The position numbers were made by a program, and so were the translations under genes. Below the pieces are notes generated by a model. That model was not told the origin of the DNA, did not search any database, and worked only from the letters and a program-made list of their open reading frames with translations. Positions 54,701-62,999 of a stretch of DNA of 64,000 nucleotides are shown here, piece after piece. The stretch covers positions 1 to 64,000 of the forward strand of contig DATISF010000069.1 in assembly GCA_035468985.1 (NCBI GenBank), in the 5' to 3' direction. How positions within the stretch are numbered: position 1 is the first letter of the stretch; each line of letters starts with the position of its first letter. The DNA comes from DASVHS01 sp035468985. Lineage in GTDB: Bacteria > Acidobacteriota > Thermoanaerobaculia > Gp7-AA8.

Positions 54701-56421
54701 CGTTTGTGGTCACGAACACCGGACCGTCGGACGCGGACGGCGTCACGTTGACGTTCACGGAATCGCCGACCGTCGCAAGCCTCTCGGGAACCGGCTGCTC
54801 GCAGAATGGTTACGGCTCGCTTCTCTGCGTCCTCGGTTCATTGGCCGCCGGCGAGAGCCGCACGGTGAGCATCGGCCGTTACACCTCCGGAGGCCTGTAC
54901 AACAGCGCTTATCCTCCCGGCTACACGATCACGGCCAGCGTGTCGACGCTGACTGCCGAGGCCGACCTCAGCGACAACAGCGTGACGAAAATGGTCTCGA
55001 GCGACGGCTCCATGGCCCTGCCGCCGTTCCTCACCTCATCGCTCGCCGCCACACTCGACTATCTCGCCCCCTACACCAGCACAGCCACGCAGACGGTCTC
55101 GCTGACATCGTCCAATGCGGCGGTTGCAGTCACGCCCACCAGCGCAACCATTCCGCCCGGCGAGCGTCATACGACGTTCACTCTGCAGCCCGGCGATGTG
55201 ACCGGCTCGACGAAGCTCACCATTGGCAGTTACGGTCCGTCGCTGAATATCGCCATCGTCGCCTCCAGCTCGGTCGCAAAACTCGACCCCATGATGGTCG
55301 TTACTTTGCCGTACTCCACGAAGTACGGTCAGGACGTTCAAATCCCCGCGCGCGTGGCCGCCCGGGCGGCGGATGGCACATACCCGAGCGGCGTTTTGAA
55401 ACTGCTCGACGACCAGCTGAACATGGTCGATCAACAAACACTCGACGCCACGGCCTCGGTGAAATTCGTCCTCAGCGGCCTGTCAACAGGCTCGCACCAG
55501 TACAGTCTCCAATACGACGGCGATTCGCTCTTCACAGCATTGACGGTTCCGATGGGCCTCTTTTACATCAGCCCTTACTACACGTCGATGCGGATCGTCG
55601 CCGCGCCGGTGACCTGCGACAACACGGTCGACGTCGCGGTGATCGTATCGACGAGCGATACGACGCAGGCACCCACGGGGAGCATCTCGGTCTCGGCTCT
55701 CGATCAGACCGTGCAGGCGACGCTCGTTCCAACCGGTGTGAACGGGACTGCCCAGGCTACGGTTCAACTTCCCATCGGGACCGCCGCCACATATATCTCG
55801 GCAACGTACACGCCGACCGGTGCTTTCTCCTCGACCAACACCTCGAGGCAGATCAGCGTCGGATGCGCGTCCTCGATGAACCTGGTCGCCACCGCGACCG
55901 CCATCAATCGCGTGATGCTGACGTGGAGCGGCACGGCCTCGACCTACGAGGTCTATCGATATACCTACGACTCTTATTACGCGAACTGGTCATTCCTCGG
56001 ATATGCCGGAACGACCCAATACCTCGACAGCGCCGTGCTTGCGGGCCGCTCGTACCTCTACCGCGTGCGTCCGACAGGCAGCACCGCGTATTCAGCGCCG
56101 GACCTGGCGACCACGGTGATGTTCGCGGACGATCCCATCGTCGCGCAGGTCACATCGGTCAAAGCGACCCACTTCTCAGAGCTTCTCGCCGCCGCGAATA
56201 GCGTCCGTCAGCTTGCCGGATTCGCAAACGCGTCCTTCGCGACGCCTCCCGCTGCCGGCGGCCTGGTGAGAGCGACTCCGATTCTCGAACTGCGGGCCGC
56301 CATCGCCGAGGCCCGACGCTACCTGGCGCAGCCCGAGGTGACGTACACGGATCCGTCACTCGCAGCCGGGATGCTCATCAAGGCGGCCCACCTCCAGGAA
56401 CTGCGCAACGCGGTGAAGTAG
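51772..56421 (+). CDS. Very large secreted ELWxSDGTxxGT-repeat protein with calx-beta and FN3-like domains
   Basis: About 1549 residues. A Sec signal (LVSAVVAVLCASAAHA) is followed by roughly 17 repeats of about 47 residues spanning 40-840, each with a core like ELWKSDGTEAGTVLVKDI. A calx-beta domain follows (about 845-950, TSDGTATAGADYV), then a DUF11/Ig-like region, a Big-type Ig domain (about 1160-1260), an FN3-like segment and a C-terminal part with two copies of a KAxHLxELRxAV-type motif (VKATHFSELLAAANSVR and IKAAHLQELRNAVK). The repeats probably form a beta-propeller-like surface array. No enzyme motif was seen. Confidence 0.85.
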   Translation: MKCLVSAVVAVLCASAAHAQAPYLVTDLNTSYTPNAVSSSPRYFVAAGSTVFFAGSSDAAGAELFTTDGTTVDLVKDIVPGSLGSGPANLVPLSGSTVIFSASDPVNGRELWKSDGTEAGTVLVKDIYVGAQTSGAQPVAAMSGHVFLLASSTGQLRDAWVTDGTDTGTKKLVDSPDARGFFVLGGFMYFYSGTTLWRSDGTPEGTTAVRTDLTIRTMTVAGGHLFFAGWDSAHGYELWMSDGTAAGTILLKDINPGAGSSFNTTGTFSLVPVGASIVFFAYDPTNGWSLWHSDGTPDGTVPFKSYPAWSSSAIPPLLSSAGGLAFFSSAGLWRTDGSELGTIKLGTVTDPSSYVAGTSKVFFFGRNSSGLFRLWSTDGSDAGTTIVSPSVAPGSPTEIAWAGGQLFFSGSDGTTGSEPWVSHGTEGGTHLIANMASDPPASSNPDLLRGTTGRVFFTATNSGPREVWTSDGTAAGTIPLTNFLGAKTFGFFSAWKGNLFFTTTAYTTTTEYSLYLSDGTAAGTSELQKIYVSLFFPSSGYFYFTAPSDSSTYGSREPWRTDGTQAGTIDLSTGTTSKPSEPWAFVELGGRVYFEAGDPRGIWQTDGTPASTQRLTTHPSNYTSISAGMVAAAGALYYSLNSSPYGTELWRTDPNRRRTDVIDIRPGTPSSTPDQLTAAGPLVFFTADDGTAGREVWRSDGTVAGTFMVRDVMPGTGSSSPRSLTAVGNRLFFVANDGLDGFELWTSDGSTAGTELVADLAPGAASFSPDSLVAADGLLWFSADDGSTGRELWKSDGTPGGTQRVADLNPGATGSDPRQLVVAGRELFFNAQTSLGRELWALALNPTAYTIDDARVLEGNTGTTQLHFKVTRSGDLSQASSVAFVTSDGTATAGADYVAANGTVVFAAGASEAFIDVTVNGDTQMEDDESLSVTISSPTLGVLQNNVATGIIEEDDRSAALSIQYVQASTSYDASRTFVVTNTGPSDADGVTLTFTESPTVASLSGTGCSQNGYGSLLCVLGSLAAGESRTVSIGRYTSGGLYNSAYPPGYTITASVSTLTAEADLSDNSVTKMVSSDGSMALPPFLTSSLAATLDYLAPYTSTATQTVSLTSSNAAVAVTPTSATIPPGERHTTFTLQPGDVTGSTKLTIGSYGPSLNIAIVASSSVAKLDPMMVVTLPYSTKYGQDVQIPARVAARAADGTYPSGVLKLLDDQLNMVDQQTLDATASVKFVLSGLSTGSHQYSLQYDGDSLFTALTVPMGLFYISPYYTSMRIVAAPVTCDNTVDVAVIVSTSDTTQAPTGSISVSALDQTVQATLVPTGVNGTAQATVQLPIGTAATYISATYTPTGAFSSTNTSRQISVGCASSMNLVATATAINRVMLTWSGTASTYEVYRYTYDSYYANWSFLGYAGTTQYLDSAVLAGRSYLYRVRPTGSTAYSAPDLATTVMFADDPIVAQVTSVKATHFSELLAAANSVRQLAGFANASFATPPAAGGLVRATPILELRAAIAEARRYLAQPEVTYTDPSLAAGMLIKAAHLQELRNAVK

Positions 56422-56445
56422 ACTGGGTCGGTCCCGGTCATCGCC

Positions 56446-57342
56446 ATGGTTCGCATGGTCCTCGTCTATCCGCTGAAGATCGGCGCGCTCGCGCTGATCT
56501 TCTGGTTTCTCGTTCGCCAACGGCTTCCGCAGACACCCGCCATCGTCGTGGCCATCGTCCTGGCGATCCTGTTTCACATCGCCATCGCGGCCTGGCTGAC
56601 GAGCCGCCGGCGCCTGGCCGACGCGCGCCTCCTGCAGAACACTCTTCGGGGAGAGGTGCCGCGAGACGGTCAGCGGATCGCCCTGGCCGGAACGATCGAG
56701 CCTGAAGGCGAGACGCTGCGAACGCCCTTCGGCGTAGTGCCTTGCGTTCTCTACTCGTACGAGATCTATCGGATGGTGCAATCGCGGAGCTCGTCCTCGT
56801 CGTCGACCTCGACCACGACCCGCGTGACCGATTTCTCCGGCGTCGCCCTCGCGCCCTCGGTCATCCGAACGAGCAACGGACGATTCGCGATCTGCGGATT
56901 TCCCTACCTCACCGATCCCGTTCGGGAGAGCGGACGCGAGCCCGCGCGACTGGCAAACGCCCGCGATTACATCGCGCGGTCCGAATTTGCGCGCACGATC
57001 CCGTTCGCCGGCGAGCTTGCGGCACTCGACCACGCCATGATGACGACCGCAAGGTCTCTTCGCTTCGACTGGCAGATGACAGACGGCGACCGGATCGGCG
57101 AAGCCACGCTCCAGGAAGAGTACGTTCCCCCGTCGACACGCATGTGCGCCCTCGGCGTCTACTCCGCCGCAGACAAGGGACTCGTGCCCGGCCGGGGCGC
57201 GGAGGAACGCATCCGCCTCATCGCCGGCGAAGGCCCGGACGTCCTGCAGGGACTGACGGGCGGCGCGCGCTACTCGCAGGTGCTTACCGCGGTGATGGTG
57301 CTGATCGTTGCCGGCGCGCTCTCGTACATCTTGCTGCGATGA
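56446..57342 (+). CDS. Membrane protein with GIDE-like domain
   Basis: 298 residues. Two N-terminal TM segments (8-24, 32-50), a soluble middle region (70-270) and one C-terminal TM (276-296, VLTAVMVLIVAGALSYILL). The middle part has the pattern of bacterial GIDE/MULAN-like domains (VPRDGQRIALAGTIEP, TPFGVVPCVLYSYEIYR). Function is unknown. The last 87 bp are duplicated at 59756-59842. Confidence 0.6.
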   Translation: MVRMVLVYPLKIGALALIFWFLVRQRLPQTPAIVVAIVLAILFHIAIAAWLTSRRRLADARLLQNTLRGEVPRDGQRIALAGTIEPEGETLRTPFGVVPCVLYSYEIYRMVQSRSSSSSSTSTTTRVTDFSGVALAPSVIRTSNGRFAICGFPYLTDPVRESGREPARLANARDYIARSEFARTIPFAGELAALDHAMMTTARSLRFDWQMTDGDRIGEATLQEEYVPPSTRMCALGVYSAADKGLVPGRGAEERIRLIAGEGPDVLQGLTGGARYSQVLTAVMVLIVAGALSYILLR

Positions 57343-57419
57343 GGTCACGGGAAGAAAGCGCTGCGCCGGCACGGTTCCGTTCGGCATGCGCAAAATCCTC
57401 GCTCTGACCACCCTCGTCA
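57256..57419. repeat. 164-bp direct repeat, left copy
   Basis: This contains the 3' end of the GIDE-like gene, the 43-bp intergenic region and the first 11 codons of the TPR gene (MRKILALTTLV). After 57419 the sequence diverges, leaving a truncated 5' remnant that stops at 57466. It is identical to the right copy at 59756-59940 except for one substitution (G/C) and a 21-bp tandem duplication there. Confidence 0.9.
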
Positions 57420-57487
57420 CGCACATACGCGTCCTCGGCGGCGTCCCGCCGCTTGACGCGACGTGAACGTCTTATTCTGGAGAACGG

Positions 57488-58249
57488 ATGAATTCGAATG
57501 AATTCCGGTTCTTTAGCGAATCGGAGAAGCGGTTCCCTGATTGCACGTCCCTGCCAATCGGATTGTTGATCAAATCGCTGTTCGTCAAAGCGCGCCGCCG
57601 TTCCTGGGGACGACTCGCCGACCGCAATGCACGTCTCGTATGGACGACCAGTGCGGTCAGCGACGCCGAAGGTCCCACGGCGAATGTGCGCAACTATCTC
57701 GACCACTGCACGATCCGCAACATCCTGACGGACGTGGCAGGGGGTCGTAAACTTTCGCGGGCCTGCGAGCTCGGGTGTGGCTACGGCCGAGTCATCATGG
57801 TTCTCAAGGAGTTTGCTGACTACGTGACTGGCTTCGAACGGGAGCAGGTGCTTGTTGACGTTGCCAGCGGACTTCTTCCTGAGATTACGTTCCAGCGCGT
57901 GGACAGCCTGGCAACCGTCCAAGATGAGCCGTACGACCTGGCGATGATCTGTACAGTCCTGCAGCATCTGACGGATGATGAGGCGCGACGCGTGTGCGAA
58001 GCCCTCAAATCGCTGGCAAGGCGCGGTCACGTTCTCATCATTGAGAAAACCGAGCCTTTCCGAATTACAACCAACATCGAGCAGGGATCGCAGTTCATCT
58101 CTCGGGACCGTTCTGTACAGACGTACGAGGATTACATGCGGCCGTTCCGGCTCGTGCGTACGTACGAACGGCACGTGGAACCCTCTTATGGGAATCCGAG
58201 CCCGGGCACGTGCATGCTGTTTCAGAGTCCGGACTCATCGAACGCTTGA
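57488..58249 (+). CDS. Class I SAM-dependent methyltransferase
   Basis: 253 residues. SAM-binding motif I is CELGCGYGRVIMVL near residues 96-108, followed by VTGFEREQ (motif II), and YDLAMICTVLQHLTDDEARR as motif IV. The N-terminus lacks a signal peptide. Neighbouring sugar-type enzymes suggest a polysaccharide or glycoconjugate pathway (inference). The stop overlaps the next start (TTGA). Confidence 0.8.
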   Translation: MNSNEFRFFSESEKRFPDCTSLPIGLLIKSLFVKARRRSWGRLADRNARLVWTTSAVSDAEGPTANVRNYLDHCTIRNILTDVAGGRKLSRACELGCGYGRVIMVLKEFADYVTGFEREQVLVDVASGLLPEITFQRVDSLATVQDEPYDLAMICTVLQHLTDDEARRVCEALKSLARRGHVLIIEKTEPFRITTNIEQGSQFISRDRSVQTYEDYMRPFRLVRTYERHVEPSYGNPSPGTCMLFQSPDSSNA

Positions 58250-58983
58250 GAGTCCTAATCGGGCCGTCCACATTTGCAGTCGGGGATGCGTCGCCCCTGG
58301 TGCGACCGCGCGACTCGGGATCGGACGTCGTTCCGAATCCTCACGGCCGAAAACTCACCGCTGAGGAGATGAAGGCGCTTCTTCCCGGAATCCAGGGTCT
58401 GCGCGCCGGTCTCGAGCCGCTGACGCGTGATGTTCTGAAAGGTTCGGAACTGAAAGGTGATCTCGTGTGTGGGAGCAGGTCTCTCGAACGTCGACTTGAC
58501 CGCGGGCGGCGAGATTGGAATCGCCGTTCGCAACACGCCCGACGCTCCCTCCGACGCGATGGCAGGCTCACGGTGGGAGTCATGATCCTGCTCCTGCGCC
58601 GTGTCCCTCAGATGGACAGGGATCTCCACGCGGGAAAATGGAGCAAGCAGATCGGGCGGCAGCTTGCCGGAAAAACGGTGGTCAATTGCGGTTTCGGCCG
58701 AATTGGCCGGTGGGAGGCCGAGCTGCTCCGCCCATTCGGCGTTTGTCTTCGGGCCGTTGATCCCTACGCCGGGATCGACTCGGGCGTGCCGGTGCGGTCA
58801 TTCGAGGAGGCGCTCGCGATCGCGGATGTCATTACGATCCATGTCTCCGGTGAGGAGCAGATTCTTGGCCGACAGGAATTTGACCGCATCAAACGCGGCG
58901 CATTCCCTCTGAACGGCAGTCGCGGCATCGTGGTCGACGAGGCAGTCAACAACCTCCTGCGCGCACTCTTTGAAGACCAATGA
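58246..58983 (+). pseudogene. D-isomer-specific 2-hydroxyacid dehydrogenase, degraded
   Basis: Recognisable segments are TAEEMKALLPGIQGLRAGLE, LTVGVMILLLRRVPQMDRDL and VNCGFGRIGRWEAELLRPFG (NAD-binding), then VRSFEEALAIADVITIHVSG. An extra A in an AAA run near 58454 and a lost base near 58563 shift the frame between them; the shifted part reads CVGAGLSNVDLTAGGEIGIA. The C-terminal 60-80 residues with the catalytic Glu/His are missing and replaced by VNNLLRALFEDQ. It overlaps the next gene by 4 bp. Confidence 0.75.
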
Positions 58984-59732
58984 CCGACTACCGAGAGCTG
59001 ATGTCTGTCGCGGTGAGGGCCGCCGAGGCTGCCGGTGAGTTGCTTCGCACGAACGCGCGGCCGCAGATCATTTCCGACCACGAGCACGACGTGAAGATCG
59101 ATGCCGACCTCCGAGCCGAGGCAGTGATCATCGACCAGATCCGGCAGCAGTCCGGTGCACCAATCCTGACCGAGGAATCGGGAGACGTTGCGGGGACCTC
59201 ATCCACGGATCTCCGATGGATCGTTGATCCGCTCGACGGCACGTACAACTATTTTCGGGGGATACCGCTGGCGGCCGTCTCGATCGCCGTGTGGCGTGGC
59301 GATTCGCCACTCATCGGGGTCGTCCATGATTTCTTCCGTAACGAGATGTTCAGGGGAGTGGTGGGCGAAGGGGCGTGGCTGAACGACACGCCGATTGGAG
59401 TGCGCACCGAAACCAGCACGCGATCATCTGTTCTCTGCACGGGGGTCCCGGCAGCCGACGATTTTTCGGCCGACGCCCTCATTCGCTTCGCGTCCGCCTT
59501 TCGAGACTACAAGAAGGTACGATTGGTCGGCAGCGCCGCGCTCTCCCTTGCGTGGCTGGCCGCCGGCCGTGTCGATGAATACCGGGAAAACAACATCAAA
59601 CTTTGGGACGTCGCCGCGGGTCTCGCTCTCGTGCGTGCGGCCGGCGGTAGCGTCGAAATGACTCCTTCCGATGCACGGCACGCGTGGAAGGTGCGAGCAA
59701 CCGGTGCCGGCGCGCGAACGTCCTTGCTCTGA
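58980..59732 (+). CDS. Inositol monophosphatase family protein
   Basis: 250 residues of the IMPase/CysQ/HisN family. Metal-binding Glu lies in ILTEESGD near residue 61, the signature WIVDPLDGTYNYFRG at 80-94, and the final Asp in LWDVAAGLALVRAAGG near 200. It hydrolyses a small phosphate ester; the exact substrate is not determinable. The ATG overlaps the dehydrogenase remnant by 4 bp. Confidence 0.87.
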   Translation: MTDYRELMSVAVRAAEAAGELLRTNARPQIISDHEHDVKIDADLRAEAVIIDQIRQQSGAPILTEESGDVAGTSSTDLRWIVDPLDGTYNYFRGIPLAAVSIAVWRGDSPLIGVVHDFFRNEMFRGVVGEGAWLNDTPIGVRTETSTRSSVLCTGVPAADDFSADALIRFASAFRDYKKVRLVGSAALSLAWLAAGRVDEYRENNIKLWDVAAGLALVRAAGGSVEMTPSDARHAWKVRATGAGARTSLL

Positions 59733-59755
59733 GATCGGCCGCCCGCCATGCGTTT

Positions 59756-59940
59756 ACGGGCGGCGCGCGCTACTCGCAGGTGCTTACCGCGGCGATGGTG
59801 CTGATCGTTGCCGGCGCGCTCTCGTACATCTTGCTGCGATGAGGTCATGGGTTGCTGCGATGAGGTCACGGGAAGAAAGCGCTGCGCCGGCACGGTTCCG
59901 TTCGGCATGCGCAAAATCCTCGCTCTGACCACCCTCGTCA
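59756..59940. repeat. 164-bp direct repeat, right copy, with 21-bp internal duplication
   Basis: A copy of 57256-57419 in direct orientation. It includes a non-functional 3' piece of the GIDE-like gene (YSQVLTAAMVLIVAGALSY) and the authentic start of the TPR gene at 59907. A 21-bp unit (TTGCTGCGATGAGGTCA plus a T/C and GGG) is present twice here and once in the left copy. Confidence 0.9.
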
Positions 59941-61328
59941 TCTTTGTGTTCGGTGATGCGTACGCCACCTGCGGCGGTGGCGGAGGAGGAGGAATGGGTG
60001 GGGTCACGCGCGGCGGATTCGGTCCGACGACAACGCAGCCAGCGGACGCCCCACCGCGCGCCTACGTGGTGCCCTGGCGCATTCTCAAGAAAGAGGATGC
60101 GCCGCTGACGAATCCCGTCATCGTCTACTGGTTCGCGGCGACGCCGGACGAGATGAACACGAGCGAACTGGTCAGCTCGCGCATGCTGACGCTCTACTCC
60201 GCGCAATGCATCGGCATGCAGCTCGTGAAGCCGGACGACAAGGAGACGATCGCCAAGTGGAACGTCGACGGCAAGCAGCCGGTCGCGCTGCTCGTGAGCG
60301 CCGGCAAGGAAGTGGCGCGGGCCACCGCCGACAACGGCGCCCTTCACGCCGCGGACGTCGAGAACATGATCCATCACGAGCTTTACCTGCGCCAGGTCGC
60401 GCTCGATGAGGATCTTGCGAGCGCGCAGAAGAAAGCCGAATCGGGCGATCGCGACGGCGCCGTCTCCGCGTATCAGAGAGTCTGGGAGCAGCGCTGCCTC
60501 GTTCCGGATCGGGGGCGCCAGGCACAGAAGGCCTTGAAGCGCCTCGGCGTCACGGTCAAAGACGCCGCGTTGCGCGCGAGCGATCCGATCGCCACCGCCG
60601 CGGTGAACGCGCGAATGACCGAAGCGATGGATCGCGCGCTGGCGGCGGAAATCGCCGGGCAGTACGAGCGCGCGAAGACGCTCTACATCGCAGCCTCGAA
60701 GATCGATCCGGCAGACCCTGTTCCCGCCCGTTTCCTCGGCGAGCTTTATCGTCACCAGACCGGCGAGTGGACACTGGCCCGGCAGACGTTCGACCGGCTG
60801 CTCACGATGCAGCCCGACCCGCTCTCACGCGCGGTCGCGCTTCACGGCATCGGCAAGATGACCATTCACATGGGTGACTCGGCGAAAGGATTGGAGCTCT
60901 TCCACGCGTCGATCGCCGCCTACCCGCTGGCCCTCACCTATCGCAACCTCGCCGTCTACTGGAATTCGGAACGCAATCGCGCCAAAGCCGACGGATACGT
61001 GAAGGAAGCGCTCGCGCTCGATCCCGATGATCCGTACAACCTCGTGTTCGCGGCGACGTACATGGCCGACAGCGGCCGCGGCGAGGAAGCTCTCCGCATT
61101 GCGAACGCGAATCAGAATCTTCTCAGCGCCTCGTACAACCTCGCAGCGATCTACGCACTCCTCGGCAACAAGGGCAAAGCGATGGAGCTGCTGCACCGGC
61201 ATTTCTACACGTACGAACGTTATGACGCCGTGCGGGCCAAGGAGATGTGGGAGGCGCGCGTCGACTACGTCTTCGCGTCACTGAAGAATGACCCGGGATT
61301 CGTGAAGCTCACGGCGATGGCGCAATAA
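59907..61328 (+). CDS. Secreted TPR protein with a Gly-rich N-terminus
   Basis: 473 residues. A signal peptide (RKILALTTLVIFVFGDAYA) is followed directly by a run of Cys-Gly and nine Gly-rich residues (TCGGGGGGGMGG). A thioredoxin-like or unknown alpha/beta section follows (about 45-150, VPWRILKKEDAPLTNPVIVY). From about 150 to the end there are TPR repeats (ALAAEIAGQYERAKTLYIAA, YVKEALALDPDDPYN). Its 5' end is duplicated at 57386. Function unknown; a periplasmic scaffold is likely. Confidence 0.75.
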   Translation: MRKILALTTLVIFVFGDAYATCGGGGGGGMGGVTRGGFGPTTTQPADAPPRAYVVPWRILKKEDAPLTNPVIVYWFAATPDEMNTSELVSSRMLTLYSAQCIGMQLVKPDDKETIAKWNVDGKQPVALLVSAGKEVARATADNGALHAADVENMIHHELYLRQVALDEDLASAQKKAESGDRDGAVSAYQRVWEQRCLVPDRGRQAQKALKRLGVTVKDAALRASDPIATAAVNARMTEAMDRALAAEIAGQYERAKTLYIAASKIDPADPVPARFLGELYRHQTGEWTLARQTFDRLLTMQPDPLSRAVALHGIGKMTIHMGDSAKGLELFHASIAAYPLALTYRNLAVYWNSERNRAKADGYVKEALALDPDDPYNLVFAATYMADSGRGEEALRIANANQNLLSASYNLAAIYALLGNKGKAMELLHRHFYTYERYDAVRAKEMWEARVDYVFASLKNDPGFVKLTAMAQ

Positions 61329-61348
61329 CGACATACAATATCGAGGCC

Positions 61349-61837
61349 ATGAGGATGAAACCGGCAGTGGTCGCGCTTCTTCTGATCGCCACCTTTGCCA
61401 CGGCGGCCCTGGCGCAGGAATTCGGGCGCGTTTCCGGCGGCGAGGTGGATCTCGCGGTCAAGTCGCCGTCGAAGCTTTCCGGATCGCTGGAGATGGGCCT
61501 TCCGTTCTTCTCGGGCAACGGTTCCCGGCGCTACGAGGCCTCGATCGGCGGAACACTCTTGAAGGACCGCCTGTGGTTCTTCGGAACGGCGCAGCAGATG
61601 GACCTGAGCGGCTTCGATGCGAAACTGAACGCCGCGGTCGGCGAGCGCCAAAGCCTCGACGCCGCGCTTCATTCCGCACGACCGGCCAACAACACGTCGA
61701 CCGCGACGCCGAATCTAACGGTTCCCTCGTCGTTCCTGTCCCTTCACTACGCGGGGATCATCTCGAGCAACTCGTTCTTCACCGCGACGTTCTCGCGGAG
61801 CTCGGGCTCGCGGACGGCGCTCACCCCTTTCGAGTAG
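61349..61837 (+). CDS. Small exported protein resembling an Oar-like outer-membrane barrel fragment
   Basis: 162 residues with a Sec signal (RMKPAVVALLLIATFATAALA). The mature part has alternating beta-strand pattern and GGTLLKDRLWFFGTAQ near residues 69-84, resembling the GGPxxKDRLWFF motif of Oar/TonB-dependent receptor barrels. It is far too short for a receptor (usually over 900 residues). It overlaps the converging MBL gene by 17 bp. It may be a free small barrel or a remnant. Confidence 0.6.
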   Translation: MRMKPAVVALLLIATFATAALAQEFGRVSGGEVDLAVKSPSKLSGSLEMGLPFFSGNGSRRYEASIGGTLLKDRLWFFGTAQQMDLSGFDAKLNAAVGERQSLDAALHSARPANNTSTATPNLTVPSSFLSLHYAGIISSNSFFTATFSRSSGSRTALTPFE

Positions 61838-62813
61838 CGTCGCCGCACAGCTCGCGCATCTTGTTCGCGTCGCCTCGCAATACGTTCCCGACGTAGTAAT
61901 CGAGCATCGACCGGACGAACTTCGGATCGTCCTTCGCGATGAGCGAAGCGGCATCCTTCATCCAGCCATCGATACAGGTCTGCTTCGGCTCCGACGACGC
62001 GGCACAGGCGGTGAGATCGCGAAATGACTTGCGGTACGTCTCGAACGCCGGGCGCGACATCGGATCACCGTGACCCGGAATGAGAATCGAGAAGCGGACC
62101 TTTGCCAGATCGTCGAGCGCCGCCGACCACCGGGCCGGGCAGGCGGTGTCGAAGAACGGCACGGGCAAAGTCACCAGATCGCCGGAGACGAGAACGCGCG
62201 ATGCGCGGTCATACAGCCAGAGATCGCCCGCCGTGACCGCATACGACTCGAGGTTCACATCGATCGAGCGGCCGGGGAACCTGACGCTGTGCGAGGTACG
62301 GATGATCACATCGGGCGCCAGCGCGTCCGCGCGTTCGATCAGGTGCAGGTCAATCTCGAACGTCTCCTTTTGTGCGGGGTTGCTCTCGTTCTTCAGCGCG
62401 TCCTGGAGCTGCGCGTGGTATCGCTTCAGGAATCCCTCGCGCGCTTCCGCGAACGCCGAGCTCGCGTAAATCTTCACCGACGGATACTCGCGCCGCAGCA
62501 GCGCGTTGCCTCCGATGTGATCGAGATGCCAGTGCGTGTTCACGATCGTCGTGACCGGCCTGCCGAGGGCGCGGGCGAGATCGACGATCTTGCGGGTGTG
62601 GCTCTCGTGACGCCCGGTATCGACGACGAGGAGCCGCCGCTTCCCGCGAAAGATGATCGTGTTCCCGTCCGGCTGCTGGCCCGGGACAAACGAACCGGGA
62701 ACGAGGATGACGCCGCGTGCGACATCGACGGTGCCGGGAGGCGGAGCGGACGCGGAAGCGATTGCGCTGAAAGCGACGAGCAGAAGTGCCGCGGCCGGCG
62801 TGTTCGCTGGCAT
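61821..62813 (-). CDS. Exported metallo-beta-lactamase-fold hydrolase
   Basis: 330 residues with a signal peptide (TPAAALLLVAFSAIASA). The metal motif THWHLDHIGG lies near residues 92-101, the later His in SHSVRFPGR-type sequence, the Asp in LVSGDLV and the His in LIPGHGDP near 238. The C-terminal extension (240-330) has several Cys. Members of this group include quinoprotein-relay and lactonase-like enzymes. Periplasmic; substrate unknown. Confidence 0.82.
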   Translation of the reverse strand: MPANTPAAALLLVAFSAIASASAPPPGTVDVARGVILVPGSFVPGQQPDGNTIIFRGKRRLLVVDTGRHESHTRKIVDLARALGRPVTTIVNTHWHLDHIGGNALLRREYPSVKIYASSAFAEAREGFLKRYHAQLQDALKNESNPAQKETFEIDLHLIERADALAPDVIIRTSHSVRFPGRSIDVNLESYAVTAGDLWLYDRASRVLVSGDLVTLPVPFFDTACPARWSAALDDLAKVRFSILIPGHGDPMSRPAFETYRKSFRDLTACAASSEPKQTCIDGWMKDAASLIAKDDPKFVRSMLDYYVGNVLRGDANKMRELCGDATRKG

Positions 62814-62999
62814 GTCAGCGAGGTGATACGGCGCGCCGGCGGCGCTGTTTCAGTTCCTGGCGACGCTAACGCCACTCGCCCTGCAATCCGAACGCGGCCC
62901 AGTCATGCGGGTTGGACCAGCGCGGCTTACATTGCTGAACGAGCCCAAGTCTAACGCCGCGCGGCGCCTGCGTGTGGCCGGGCGCGCACGCACTTCCGT

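Larger units (their letters stand above)
57256..59940. other. 2.3-kb insert flanked by direct repeats
   Basis: The segment 57420-59755 interrupts the junction between the GIDE-like gene and the TPR gene, which must originally have been 43-64 bp apart. It carries a methyltransferase, a broken hydroxyacid dehydrogenase and an inositol-monophosphatase-family gene, all rightward, with overlapping stops and starts. The DNA looks less GC-rich than its flanks by eye. No integrase or transposase is present. Acquisition by single-crossover integration or duplication-insertion are both possible. Confidence 0.75.
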
